Part shown: positions 57,225 to 64,000 of the stretch, piece by piece
Position numbering within the stretch: the stretch's first letter is position 1
Layout: every line of letters begins with the position of its first letter
NCBI RefSeq assembly: GCF_900100395.1
Contig: NZ_FNFB01000008.1
Location: 2,071-66,070 of the forward strand
Reading direction: 5' to 3'
From: Nonomuraea maritima
GTDB lineage: Bacteria; Actinomycetota; Actinomycetes; Streptosporangiales; Streptosporangiaceae
Length of the DNA: 64,000 bases
Notes under the pieces: generated by a model
The model's input: only the letters and a program-made list of their open reading frames with translations
Database searches by the model: none
Told to the model about the DNA's origin: nothing
Made by a program: the position numbers and the translations under genes

Positions 57225-58188
57225 CGGGGGCGTGCTGGCCGGGGACGGGTGCGGCGTCGCGGGTGCGCAGGGACGTGGCCGCGCGCAGCGCGAAGATCCA
57301 GACCAGCGAGGCGCCCAGGACATGCAGCAGCACCAGCGCCGCGGGCACGGCCAGGAACCACTGCGTGTAGCCGATCACACCCTGGGCGAACTCGACGGCG
57401 AGCAGCGCCGCGGCCGCCCGCTTGGCCGCCCGCGGCGCGGCGCTGACGTGCAGCGCGAACAGCAGCGCGAACGTCAGGCCCACCACGAGGTAGGCGACGT
57501 CGGCGTGCAGCCGGGCCATCGCCTCGATGTCGAGGTCGAAGCGCGAGGCCAGCTCGTCGCCTGAGTGCGGCCCCGTGCCGCTCACCATGACGCCGACCAC
57601 CACCAGGGTGAACGCGGCGGCGACCAGCACGTGGCCGAGCCGGCGGATGTCGCGGTGGACCACGCGCCGCACGGGCCCGTCACCCTCGCCGGAGCGGACG
57701 TACAGCAGCCAGCAGACCGACATCAGCCCGATGGACAGGATGAAGTGCATGCCGACCGTGAACGGGTTGAGCAGCGTGCGGACCACGACTCCGCCCCACA
57801 GGGCCTGCAGGAGGATGCCCACGGGCTGCAGCCAGGCCAGCGTCAGCAGCGAACGCCGCCGGGGGGCGAGCCGGAGCGCGGCGATCACGCAGGCGGCGCC
57901 CACGGCCAGCACGAGGAATGTGAGCAGCCGGTTGCCGAACTCGACCGCCATGTTGATCATTGAGACCTCGGGGTGCGCGACCGGGACGAAGCTGTCCGGC
58001 GTGCACTTCGGCCACGTGGGGCAGCCGAGACCCGAGCCGGTGACCCGGACGCCGGCGCCGGTGACGGCGATGCCGGCGTTGACGACCACGGACGCCATCG
58101 CCCAGCCCCGCATCGACCGCGCCGTGGGCGCCCAGAACGACCGCAGGAAGCGCGCGAGAGGGTGGGGATTGTCCGAGGGTAGCTTCAC
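57202..58188 (-). CDS. ctaA: Haem A synthase (COX15/CtaA family)
   Basis: 328 residues from GTG 58188 (VKLPSDNPHPLARFLRSF); an upstream ATG adds 13 residues. Eight helices; VVVNAGIAVTGAGVRVTGSGLGCPTWPKC near 35-62 with a cysteine pair, EFGNRLLTF near 82, GMHFILSIGLM near 142, HADVAYLVVG near 230 and LLHVLGASLVW near 290 (haem-ligand histidines). Oxidises haem O, the product of CtaB, to haem A. The last ten residues (APAQATAVA) are repetitive and are copied downstream. Confidence 0.92.
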   Translation of the reverse strand: MKLPSDNPHPLARFLRSFWAPTARSMRGWAMASVVVNAGIAVTGAGVRVTGSGLGCPTWPKCTPDSFVPVAHPEVSMINMAVEFGNRLLTFLVLAVGAACVIAALRLAPRRRSLLTLAWLQPVGILLQALWGGVVVRTLLNPFTVGMHFILSIGLMSVCWLLYVRSGEGDGPVRRVVHRDIRRLGHVLVAAAFTLVVVGVMVSGTGPHSGDELASRFDLDIEAMARLHADVAYLVVGLTFALLFALHVSAAPRAAKRAAAALLAVEFAQGVIGYTQWFLAVPAALVLLHVLGASLVWIFALRAATSLRTRDAAPVPGQHAPAQATAVA

Positions 58189-58195
58189 GCCATCG

Positions 58196-58201
58196 ATGGT
58201 A
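58196..58201 (-). promoter_or_regulatory. Probable -10 element of ctaA (leaderless)
   Basis: On the minus strand TACCAT ends 7 bases before GTG 58188; no ribosome site lies between. Confidence 0.5.
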
Positions 58202-58271
58202 CGGGCCGATACCCACGGTCCCGCCACCGGGAACGGGCTCTCGAGCGGGAGCTCGCGGTCCCGTCACCGGG

Positions 58272-58298
58272 CGCCGGCTTCGCCAGGGGAAGCCGGCG
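58272..58298. other. Hairpin in the ctaA / hydroxyproline operon intergenic region
   Basis: CGCCGGCTTC pairs with GAAGCCGGCG (10 bp, 7-base loop). It lies between two diverging transcription units where a terminator is not expected; nearby, GGTCCCG(C/T)CACCGGG and GGGAACGGGCT(T)CTC each occur twice. Confidence 0.5.
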
Positions 58299-58335
58299 AT
58301 TCCGCTGCTGGGAACGGGCTTCTCAAGTCGAAGGG

Positions 58336-58346
58336 TATGTGACATA
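58336..58346 (+). promoter_or_regulatory. Candidate GntR-type operator of the hydroxyproline operon
   Basis: TATGT-G-ACATA is a perfect 5-bp dyad, 20 bases before the first gene's ATG. The GT-N-AC core fits FadR/FCD-type GntR binding sites, a family that commonly controls hydroxyproline use; no regulator gene is in the window. Confidence 0.4.
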
Positions 58347-58366
58347 TTACTTCGCGGGAGGTGGGG

Positions 58367-59509
58367 ATGTCCGACGTGATCGTGGTCGGGGCGGGCGTCG
58401 TCGGCGCGGCCTGCGCCTACTACGCCGCGCGCGCGGGCCTCGACGTGACCGTGGTCGACCGCGGTCCGGTGGCCGGTGGCACGACGGGCTCCGGCGAGGG
58501 CAACATCCTGGTCTCCGACAAGGAGCCGGGGCCCGAGCTGGAGCTGGCGGTACTGTCCAACGGGCTCTGGCGGACGCTGGCCGAGCACGGGGGGTTCGAG
58601 TTCGAGGCCAAGGGCGGGCTCGTCGTCGCCGAGACGGACGAGATCCAGCGGCAGCTCACCGACCTCGCGGCCGAACAGGGCGTCGAGCACGTCACGGTGG
58701 GCGGCGCCGAGCTGCGCGACTACGAGCCGCATCTCGCCGGCGACCTGGCGGGCGGCGTCCTCTACCCGCAGGACGCGCAGGTGCAGCCCATGCTCGCCGC
58801 CGCCGCCCTGCTGCGGCATGGCGCCGAGAGCTTCGGCCACGGCACGCTGCGGCTGCGGCTCGGCGTCACCGTGACCGGCTTCGTCCGCTCCGGCGACCGC
58901 GTGACGGGCGTGCGCACCTCGCAGGGTGAGATCCTCGGCGACGCCGTGGTCAACGCGGCCGGCACCTGGGGCGGCGAGATCGCCGCGCTGGCCGGCGTGG
59001 AGCTGCCCGTGCTGCCGCGACGCGGGTTCATCCTCGTCACCGAGCCCCTGCGCGAGCCGCTCATCCGGCACAAGGTCTACACCGCCGCCTACGTGACGAA
59101 CGTCGCCAGCGACTCGGCCGGGCTGGAGACCTCTGCCGTCATCGAGGGCACCCCCGCGGGCACCGTGCTCATCGGCGCGAGCCGGGAGCGGGTCGGCTTC
59201 GACCGCACGACCTCGGTGCCGGTGCTGTCGCGGCTCGCGGCCCAGGCCGTGGCGCTGTTCCCCGCGCTGCGCGAGGTGCGGGCCATCCGCTCCTACTGCG
59301 GCTTCCGACCGTACTGTCCCGATCACCTGCCCGTCATCGGCGCCGACCCGCGCGTCCCGGGGCTCTACCACGCGTGCGGGCACGAGGGCGCGGGCATCGG
59401 GCTCGCCCCGGCCACCGGGCACCTGCTCGCCCAGCTCCTCACCGGCGAGCGGCCCGACGTCGACCTGCGTCCCTTCCGTCCCGAGCGCTTCTCCGAGGAG
59501 GCCGCGTGA
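58367..59509 (+). CDS. FAD-dependent D-hydroxyproline dehydrogenase, catalytic (DadA/HcnC-like) subunit
   Basis: 380 residues from ATG 58367; GGAGG lies 5 bases upstream, ruling out GTG 58361. DAO-type FAD enzyme: DVIVVGAGVVGAACAYYAARAGLDVTVVDRG at 3-33, a GTTGSGEGNILVSDK loop near 39, and C-terminal GLYHACGHEGAGIGLAPATG near 335. Together with the next two genes it forms the three-subunit oxidase/dehydrogenase known from hydroxyproline, opine and HCN systems (OoxB/HcnC-type). Oxidises cis-4-hydroxy-D-proline to the pyrroline, by operon context. Confidence 0.88.
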   Translation: MSDVIVVGAGVVGAACAYYAARAGLDVTVVDRGPVAGGTTGSGEGNILVSDKEPGPELELAVLSNGLWRTLAEHGGFEFEAKGGLVVAETDEIQRQLTDLAAEQGVEHVTVGGAELRDYEPHLAGDLAGGVLYPQDAQVQPMLAAAALLRHGAESFGHGTLRLRLGVTVTGFVRSGDRVTGVRTSQGEILGDAVVNAAGTWGGEIAALAGVELPVLPRRGFILVTEPLREPLIRHKVYTAAYVTNVASDSAGLETSAVIEGTPAGTVLIGASRERVGFDRTTSVPVLSRLAAQAVALFPALREVRAIRSYCGFRPYCPDHLPVIGADPRVPGLYHACGHEGAGIGLAPATGHLLAQLLTGERPDVDLRPFRPERFSEEAA

Positions 59510-59748
59510 CCTTCCACATCACCGTCGACGGCCGGGAGATCCCCGTCGTGCCGGGCCAGACCGTGGGCGCGGCCCTGCACGCCGCCGGGGTGCGCTCGTG
59601 GCGGACGACGAGGTTCGGCGGCCGGCCGCGCGGGCTGTTCTGCGGAATCGGGGTCTGCTTCGACTGCCTGATCTCGGTCAACGGACGGCCGCCAGAACGA
59701 GCCTGCCTGCTGGAGGCCGAGCCGGGGGACGAGGTGACGACGGCGTGA
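59506..59748 (+). CDS. [2Fe-2S] small subunit of the D-hydroxyproline dehydrogenase
   Basis: 80 residues from GTG 59506, overlapping the previous stop. FITVDG-like start (FHITVDGREIPVVPGQTVGAALHAAG) and cysteines in LFCGIGVCFDCLISVNG near 45-60 and RACLLE near 66, the four-cysteine pattern of HcnA-type ferredoxin subunits. Passes electrons within the dehydrogenase complex. GTGA overlaps on both sides. Confidence 0.9.
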   Translation: MTFHITVDGREIPVVPGQTVGAALHAAGVRSWRTTRFGGRPRGLFCGIGVCFDCLISVNGRPPERACLLEAEPGDEVTTA

Positions 59749-61133
59749 CGCAGGACCTCACGTACGACCTGGTGGTCGTCGGCGGCGGACCCGCCGGGGT
59801 GGCGGGCGCGCTCACGGCGGCGCTGGCCGGGCTGCGCGTGACGCTGCTCGACTCCGGCGCCCGCCTCGGCGGCCAGTACTTCAGGCACGCGGCCGTCCCC
59901 AGGCGCGAACCGGGGCTCGACCGGTTCCTGCGCCAGGTCCGCGAGCTCGGCGCACGCGCCGACGTGCTGACGCGCCACCAGGTGTGGAACGTCTCCCGCG
60001 AACCGGACGGGGACGTCACCGTGCACGCCCACACCCGCGACGCCTCGGGCGAGCGGCCGGTGACCCTACGGGCGCGCAGGCTGCTGATCGCCACCGGCGC
60101 CCACGACCGCCCGCTGCCCTTCCCGGGCTGGGACCTGCCAGGAGTGCTCACCGCCGGAGGCGCGCAGGCGCTGCTGAAGGGCGGGAACGTGCTCGCGGGC
60201 CGGCGCGTGGTCGTCTCCGGGACCGGGCCGTTCCTGCTGCCGGTCGCGACGGGGCTCGCCGGGGCCGGGGCGCGGGTGCTCGGCGTGTACGAGGCCGGTG
60301 GCGGTCTCGGCCTCGCCCGCCACCCGCTGCTGGCGCTGGGCAAGGCCGCCGAGACCGCCGGGTACGCCGCCGCGCTCGTGCGCCACCGGGTGCCGTACCG
60401 GCCACGTCACGCGGTCGTCGCCGCGCACGGCGAGCGCGAGGTCGAGGCCGTCACCGTGGCCCGCCTCGACGCGGACTGGAACGTCCTGACCACCTCGATC
60501 GTCGCCTGCGACACGGTCGCCGTCGGCTACGGGTTCGTGCCGCAGATCGAGCTCGGCACGCAGCTCGGCTGCGACACCCGCGCCGAGCCCGACGGCAGCG
60601 TCGTGCTGGCCGTCGACGCCGCCCAGCGCACCAGCGTGCCAGGCGTCTGGGCCGCGGGCGAGCCCACGGGCGTGGCCGGCTGGGCGCAGGCCGAGGTGGA
60701 GGGCCGCATCGCCGGGCGGGCCGTGGTGGCCGACGCCCGCCCGCAGGCCGTCCGCGGTTCCGACGGGGTGCTGCTGCGCCGGCGCAGCCGCGGCCGCGCG
60801 TTCGGCGCGGCGCTGCACGAGGCCTATCCGGTACGTCCAGGCTGGCAGGGCTGGCTGCGCGACGACACGCTCGTGTGCCGGTGCGAGGAGGTGCCGCTGG
60901 CCCGCGTCCGCGAGGCGCAGGAGCTCGGCGCCACCGACGCCCGCTCCGTCAAGCTCCTCGCCCGCCCCGGCATGGGCTGGTGCCAGGGCCGCATCTGCGG
61001 CTACGCGGTGTCGTGCCTGGCAGGGGAGCCGCCGGCCCCGCCCCGCCGGCCCATCGCCCAGCCCGTCACCCTCGGCGCGCTCAGCGAGGCCGCACCCCCT
61101 GACGCCGGCTCACAAGACGATCCCGCACACTGA
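59745..61133 (+). CDS. FAD/NAD-binding large subunit of the D-hydroxyproline dehydrogenase (HcnB-like)
   Basis: 462 residues from GTG 59745. Dinucleotide motif DLVVVGGGPAGVAGALTAALAGLRVTLLD near 7-35, GGQYFRH near 44, ATGAHDRPLPFPGW near 112, second nucleotide site near 150, and a C-terminal BFD-like [2Fe-2S] region CRCEEVPLARVREAQELGATD to WCQGRICG near 382-425. Middle electron-transfer subunit of the oxidase complex. Confidence 0.9.
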   Translation: MTQDLTYDLVVVGGGPAGVAGALTAALAGLRVTLLDSGARLGGQYFRHAAVPRREPGLDRFLRQVRELGARADVLTRHQVWNVSREPDGDVTVHAHTRDASGERPVTLRARRLLIATGAHDRPLPFPGWDLPGVLTAGGAQALLKGGNVLAGRRVVVSGTGPFLLPVATGLAGAGARVLGVYEAGGGLGLARHPLLALGKAAETAGYAAALVRHRVPYRPRHAVVAAHGEREVEAVTVARLDADWNVLTTSIVACDTVAVGYGFVPQIELGTQLGCDTRAEPDGSVVLAVDAAQRTSVPGVWAAGEPTGVAGWAQAEVEGRIAGRAVVADARPQAVRGSDGVLLRRRSRGRAFGAALHEAYPVRPGWQGWLRDDTLVCRCEEVPLARVREAQELGATDARSVKLLARPGMGWCQGRICGYAVSCLAGEPPAPPRRPIAQPVTLGALSEAAPPDAGSQDDPAH

Positions 61134-61161
61134 CACCCCGCGGACAATGGAGGACTCCCCG

Positions 61162-62055
61162 ATGGAACACCGCACCAAGCCCTGGCAGGGCGTCATGGTG
61201 GCCACCGCGCTGCCGCTGCGCGACGACCTGTCCGTCGACTTCGACGCCTACGCCGAGCACTGCCGGTGGCTCGTCGAGAACGGCTGTGACGGAGTCGTGC
61301 CCAACGGCTCGCTCGGCGAGTACCAGACGCTCACCCCGGAGGAGCGCGCCAAGGTCATCGAGACGGCCGTCGCGGCCGTCGGCGGTCCCAACGTGATGGC
61401 CGGGGCCGGCGCGTACGGCGCCGCCGAGTCGCGCCGCTGGGCCGAGCAGGCCGGCGAGGCCGGCTGCGGCTCGGTGCTGCTGCTGCCGCCGAACACCTAC
61501 CGGGCCGACGAGCGGGCCGTCATCGCGCACTACCGCGAGGTGGCCAAGGCCGGTGTGCCGATCGTGGCCTACAACAACCCCTACGACACGAAGGTCGACC
61601 TGACCCCCGCGCTGCTCGCCAAGCTGCACGAGGAAGGGCTGATCGTGGCGGTCAAGGAGTTCACCGGCGACGTGCGGCGCGCGTACGAGATCGCCGAGCT
61701 GGCCCCCGGGCTCGACCTGCTGATCGGCTCCGACGACGTGCTGCTCGAACTGGCCGTGGCCGGGGCCGTCGGCTGGATCGCGGGCTACCCGAACGCGCTG
61801 CCCGCCTCCAACGTCGCCCTCTACAAGGCCGCGGTCGCCCGCGACCTGGAGACCGCGCTGCCGCTCTACCGCGCCCTGCACCCGCTGCTGCGCTGGGACT
61901 CCAAGACGGAGTTCGTCCAGGCGATCAAGCTGTCCATGGACGTCGCGGGCCGGCACGGCGGCCCCTGCCGCCGGCCGCGCGAGGCGCTGACCGACGAGCA
62001 GGCCGCCGTCATCCGCGCGGCCACGGAGAAGGTGCTCGCCGAGGGGCTCAGATGA
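61162..62055 (+). CDS. DapA-family protein, probable pyrroline-4-hydroxy-2-carboxylate deaminase
   Basis: 297 residues from ATG 61162 with GGAGGAC upstream; ATG 61147 is in frame but overlaps that site. DHDPS/NAL fold: VMVATALPLRDDLSVDFDAY near 12, VVPNGSLGEYQTLTPEER near 45 (GxxGE), YNNPYDT near 138 (Tyr) and Schiff-base lysine in IVAVKEFTGDVRRAYE near 165. Context supports the hydroxyproline-pathway deaminase that gives 2-oxoglutarate semialdehyde, rather than lysine synthesis. Start of the epimerase overlaps its stop. Confidence 0.85.
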   Translation: MEHRTKPWQGVMVATALPLRDDLSVDFDAYAEHCRWLVENGCDGVVPNGSLGEYQTLTPEERAKVIETAVAAVGGPNVMAGAGAYGAAESRRWAEQAGEAGCGSVLLLPPNTYRADERAVIAHYREVAKAGVPIVAYNNPYDTKVDLTPALLAKLHEEGLIVAVKEFTGDVRRAYEIAELAPGLDLLIGSDDVLLELAVAGAVGWIAGYPNALPASNVALYKAAVARDLETALPLYRALHPLLRWDSKTEFVQAIKLSMDVAGRHGGPCRRPREALTDEQAAVIRAATEKVLAEGLR

Positions 62056-63053
62056 GGACGAAGCGGGTCTTCCACGCGGTCGACTCCCACACCGAGGGCA
62101 TGCCGACCCGCGTCATCACGGGCGGCGTCGGGGTGATCCCCGGCGCGAGCATGGCCGAGCGCCGCGTCTACTTCCGCGACAACCTCGACCACATCCGCAA
62201 GCTGCTGATGAACGAGCCGCGCGGCCACTCGGCCATGAGCGGCGCCATCCTGCAGCCGCCCACCCGGCCCGACGCCGACTTCGGGGTGCTGTTCATCGAG
62301 GTGTCGGGGCTGCTGCCGATGTGCGGCCACGGCACCATCGGCGTGGCCACCGTGCTCGTCGAGACCGGCATGGTGGAGGTCGTCGAGCCGGTCACCACCG
62401 TGCGCCTCGAGGTGCCCGCCGGGCTCGTCGAGGTGGACGTGGCCGTCGAGGACGGCATGGCCATGTCGGTGACGCTGCGCAACGTGCCCTCCTACAGCGA
62501 CCGGCTGGACGCCACGGTCACCGTGCCGGGCTTCGGCGAGATCCCGTACGACCTGGCCTACGGCGGCAACTTCTACGCCATCGTCGACCTCGACCGTTAC
62601 GGGCTGCCGTTCGACCGCAAGGCCAAGAACGAGATCCTCGCGGCCGGCCTCGCCACCATGCAGGCCATCAACGCCGCCGACGAGCCCGTGCACCGCGAGG
62701 ACGACCGCATCCGCGGCTGCCACCACGTGTACTTCAAGGCGCCGGGCTCCGACGCGCACCACTCGCGGCACGCCATGGCCATCCACCCCGGCTGGTTCGA
62801 CCGCTCGCCGTGCGGCACCGGCACCAGCGCCCGGATGGCGCAACTGCACGCCCGCGGCGAGCTGCCGATCGGCCGCGACTTCGTCAACGAGTCGTTCATC
62901 GGCACCCGCTTCATCGGCCGGCTGCTGGAGGAGACGACCGTGGGCGGCGAGCTCGCGGTCGTCCCGTCGATCACCGGGCGGGCCTGGGTGACCGGCACCG
63001 CGCAGTACTTCCTCGACCCCCGTGACCCCTTCCCTGAGGGGTTCGAGCTGTGA
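62052..63053 (+). CDS. Proline racemase family, probable 4-hydroxyproline 2-epimerase
   Basis: 333 residues. Both catalytic cysteines are present: LPMCGHGTIGVATVLVE near 92 and DRSPCGTGTSARMAQLHARGEL near 256. N-terminal FHAVDSHTEGMPTRVITGG and the segment GSRFIG-like IGTRFIGRLLEETTVG. The Cys-Cys pair indicates racemase/epimerase chemistry. With the dehydrogenase and deaminase, 4-hydroxy-L-proline to cis-4-hydroxy-D-proline is the expected reaction; proline racemase is the alternative. Confidence 0.88.
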   Translation: MRTKRVFHAVDSHTEGMPTRVITGGVGVIPGASMAERRVYFRDNLDHIRKLLMNEPRGHSAMSGAILQPPTRPDADFGVLFIEVSGLLPMCGHGTIGVATVLVETGMVEVVEPVTTVRLEVPAGLVEVDVAVEDGMAMSVTLRNVPSYSDRLDATVTVPGFGEIPYDLAYGGNFYAIVDLDRYGLPFDRKAKNEILAAGLATMQAINAADEPVHREDDRIRGCHHVYFKAPGSDAHHSRHAMAIHPGWFDRSPCGTGTSARMAQLHARGELPIGRDFVNESFIGTRFIGRLLEETTVGGELAVVPSITGRAWVTGTAQYFLDPRDPFPEGFEL

Positions 63054-64000
63054 CCGTCGTCACGACCGTCGACTACCACACCGGTGGCGAGCCGTTCCGG
63101 ATCGTCACCGGCGGGGTGCCCGAGATCCCCGGCGAGGACGTGCTCACCCGGCGCGACACCGCGATGGAGGCCGTCGACGGCGTGCGGCGGCTGCTGTGCC
63201 ACGAGCCGCGCGGCCACGCCGACATGTACGGCTGCTTCCTCGTCCCGCCGGACGATCCAGGGGCGAGCCTCGGGGCGCTGTTCTGGCACAAGGACGGCTT
63301 CTCCACCGCCTGCGGGCACGGCACCATCGCGCTGGGCGCGTACGCCGTGCAGGAGGGGCTGGTCGAGGCCGACCCGGACGGCGAGACCGACGTGGTGATC
63401 GACGTGCCGTCCGGGCGGGTCACGGCCCGGGTGCGCTGCGCCGGGGGCCGGGTGCGTGCGGTGACGTTCGTCAGCGTCCCGTCGTACGTCCTCGCCCGCG
63501 GGGTGCCTGCCGGCGGGGTCGAGGCGGACCTCGCCTACGGCGGCGCCGTCTACGCCTCGGTGCCCGCCGCGGCGCTGGGGCTGTCGGTGGAGCCCCGCCA
63601 CCTGAACGAGCTCATCGGCCACGCCCGCCGCATCAAGGCCGACCTGGCCGGGCATCCGGCCACCCGGCACCCGTCCGACGAGCGGCTGTCCGGGGTCTAC
63701 GGCGTCATCTTCCACGACGACCTGCCCGACGAGGACGGCGCGGCCCACCAGCGCAACGTCACCGTGTTCGCCGACGGAGAGGTGGACCGCTCGCCCTGCG
63801 GTTCGGGCACCGCCGCCCGGCTCGCGCTGCTGCACGCGGCCGGCCTGCGCCGGCCGCTCGTCCACAGCGGCATCGTGGGCAGCCGGTTCCTGGCGCGGGT
63901 GGCCCGGGTCACCGCCGACGGGATCGTCGCGGAGATCGAGGGCATGGCCTACCGCACCGGGCGGCACGCCTTCGAGCTCGATCCCGACGACCCGATCGGA
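63050..64000 (+). CDS. Proline racemase family, second paralogue (3' end outside window)
   Basis: 317 residues to the window edge, GTG 63050 overlapping the previous stop. Motifs: VDYHTGGEPFRIVTGGVPEIPG, FSTACGHGTIALGAYAVQEG near 86 and VDRSPCGSGTAARLALLHAAG near 252. Both catalytic positions are cysteine, whereas trans-3-hydroxyproline dehydratases of this family carry threonine at the second; the surrounding sequence is otherwise nearer to that branch. The exact substrate is unclear: 4-hydroxyproline, 3-hydroxyproline or proline. The gene has no stop in the window. Confidence 0.82.
   Translation, partial: MTVVTTVDYHTGGEPFRIVTGGVPEIPGEDVLTRRDTAMEAVDGVRRLLCHEPRGHADMYGCFLVPPDDPGASLGALFWHKDGFSTACGHGTIALGAYAVQEGLVEADPDGETDVVIDVPSGRVTARVRCAGGRVRAVTFVSVPSYVLARGVPAGGVEADLAYGGAVYASVPAAALGLSVEPRHLNELIGHARRIKADLAGHPATRHPSDERLSGVYGVIFHDDLPDEDGAAHQRNVTVFADGEVDRSPCGSGTAARLALLHAAGLRRPLVHSGIVGSRFLARVARVTADGIVAEIEGMAYRTGRHAFELDPDDPIG

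Overview
The window is one stretch of a high-GC (about 70%) actinobacterial chromosome. Gene content and order are actinomycete hallmarks: HAD phosphatase/tlyA/nadK/recN/steA/steB, rapZ-yvcK-whiA, rbpA, opcA-zwf, and psd-pssA. GTG/TTG starts, 4-base start/stop overlaps and the protein sequences fit the Streptosporangiales (Nonomuraea- or Streptosporangium-like), but that placement is inference. I see no tRNA, rRNA, intact insertion sequence, prophage or CRISPR array.

Layout. 1-5.7 kb: 3' part of a TPR protein with Arg/Gly-rich repeats, a metallo-beta-lactamase-fold hydrolase, an SSB-like OB-fold protein, a DUF1015 protein, a small TPR protein, and a stand-alone TipAS drug-binding protein behind a tipA-like MerR-type promoter. 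5.8-16.4 kb: the conserved cell-envelope/repair block (HAD phosphatase, SCP2 protein, tlyA, nadK, recN, steA, steB/mctB, a MraY/WecA-like membrane protein, murJ). 17.4-22.3 kb: GT4 glycosyltransferase, TerC with a yybP-ykoY Mn riboswitch, psd-pssA (phosphatidylethanolamine synthesis), an MBL hydrolase. 22.8-29.5 kb: uvrA, three tandem Tat-lipoprotein Rieske genes, uvrC. 29.6-38.8 kb: rapZ, yvcK, whiA, gap, pgk, tpiA, secG, rbpA (central glycolysis plus sporulation control). 38.8-45.7 kb: amidohydrolase, ACT-GNAT acetyltransferase, Clp-N protein, coiled-coil unknown, a rearranged CGNR gene, a frameshifted methyltransferase, an adenosine-deaminase-family enzyme. 45.7-53.8 kb: tkt-tal-pgi-zwf-opcA-pgl pentose-phosphate operon (minus strand). 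54-58.2 kb: ctaB, PrsW protease, DUF218 protein, ctaA (haem O/A synthesis flanking the tkt operon). 58.3-64 kb: a hydroxyproline catabolic operon (three-part D-hydroxyproline dehydrogenase, DapA-family deaminase, two proline-racemase-family enzymes), the last gene running off the window.

Features that stand out from the housekeeping background are: (i) the stand-alone TipAS gene with its own operator, (ii) the triple Rieske array between uvrA and uvrC, (iii) degenerate tandem repeats that copy the 3' ends of adjacent genes (after the HAD gene and after ctaA), (iv) gene debris around 43.1-43.9 kb and a TnpB relic at 31.5 kb, (v) several genes whose -10 box lies 6-7 bases before the start codon, suggesting leaderless mRNAs. 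I found no convincing wholly new multi-gene system; the TipAS unit and the Rieske array are the best candidates for follow-up.
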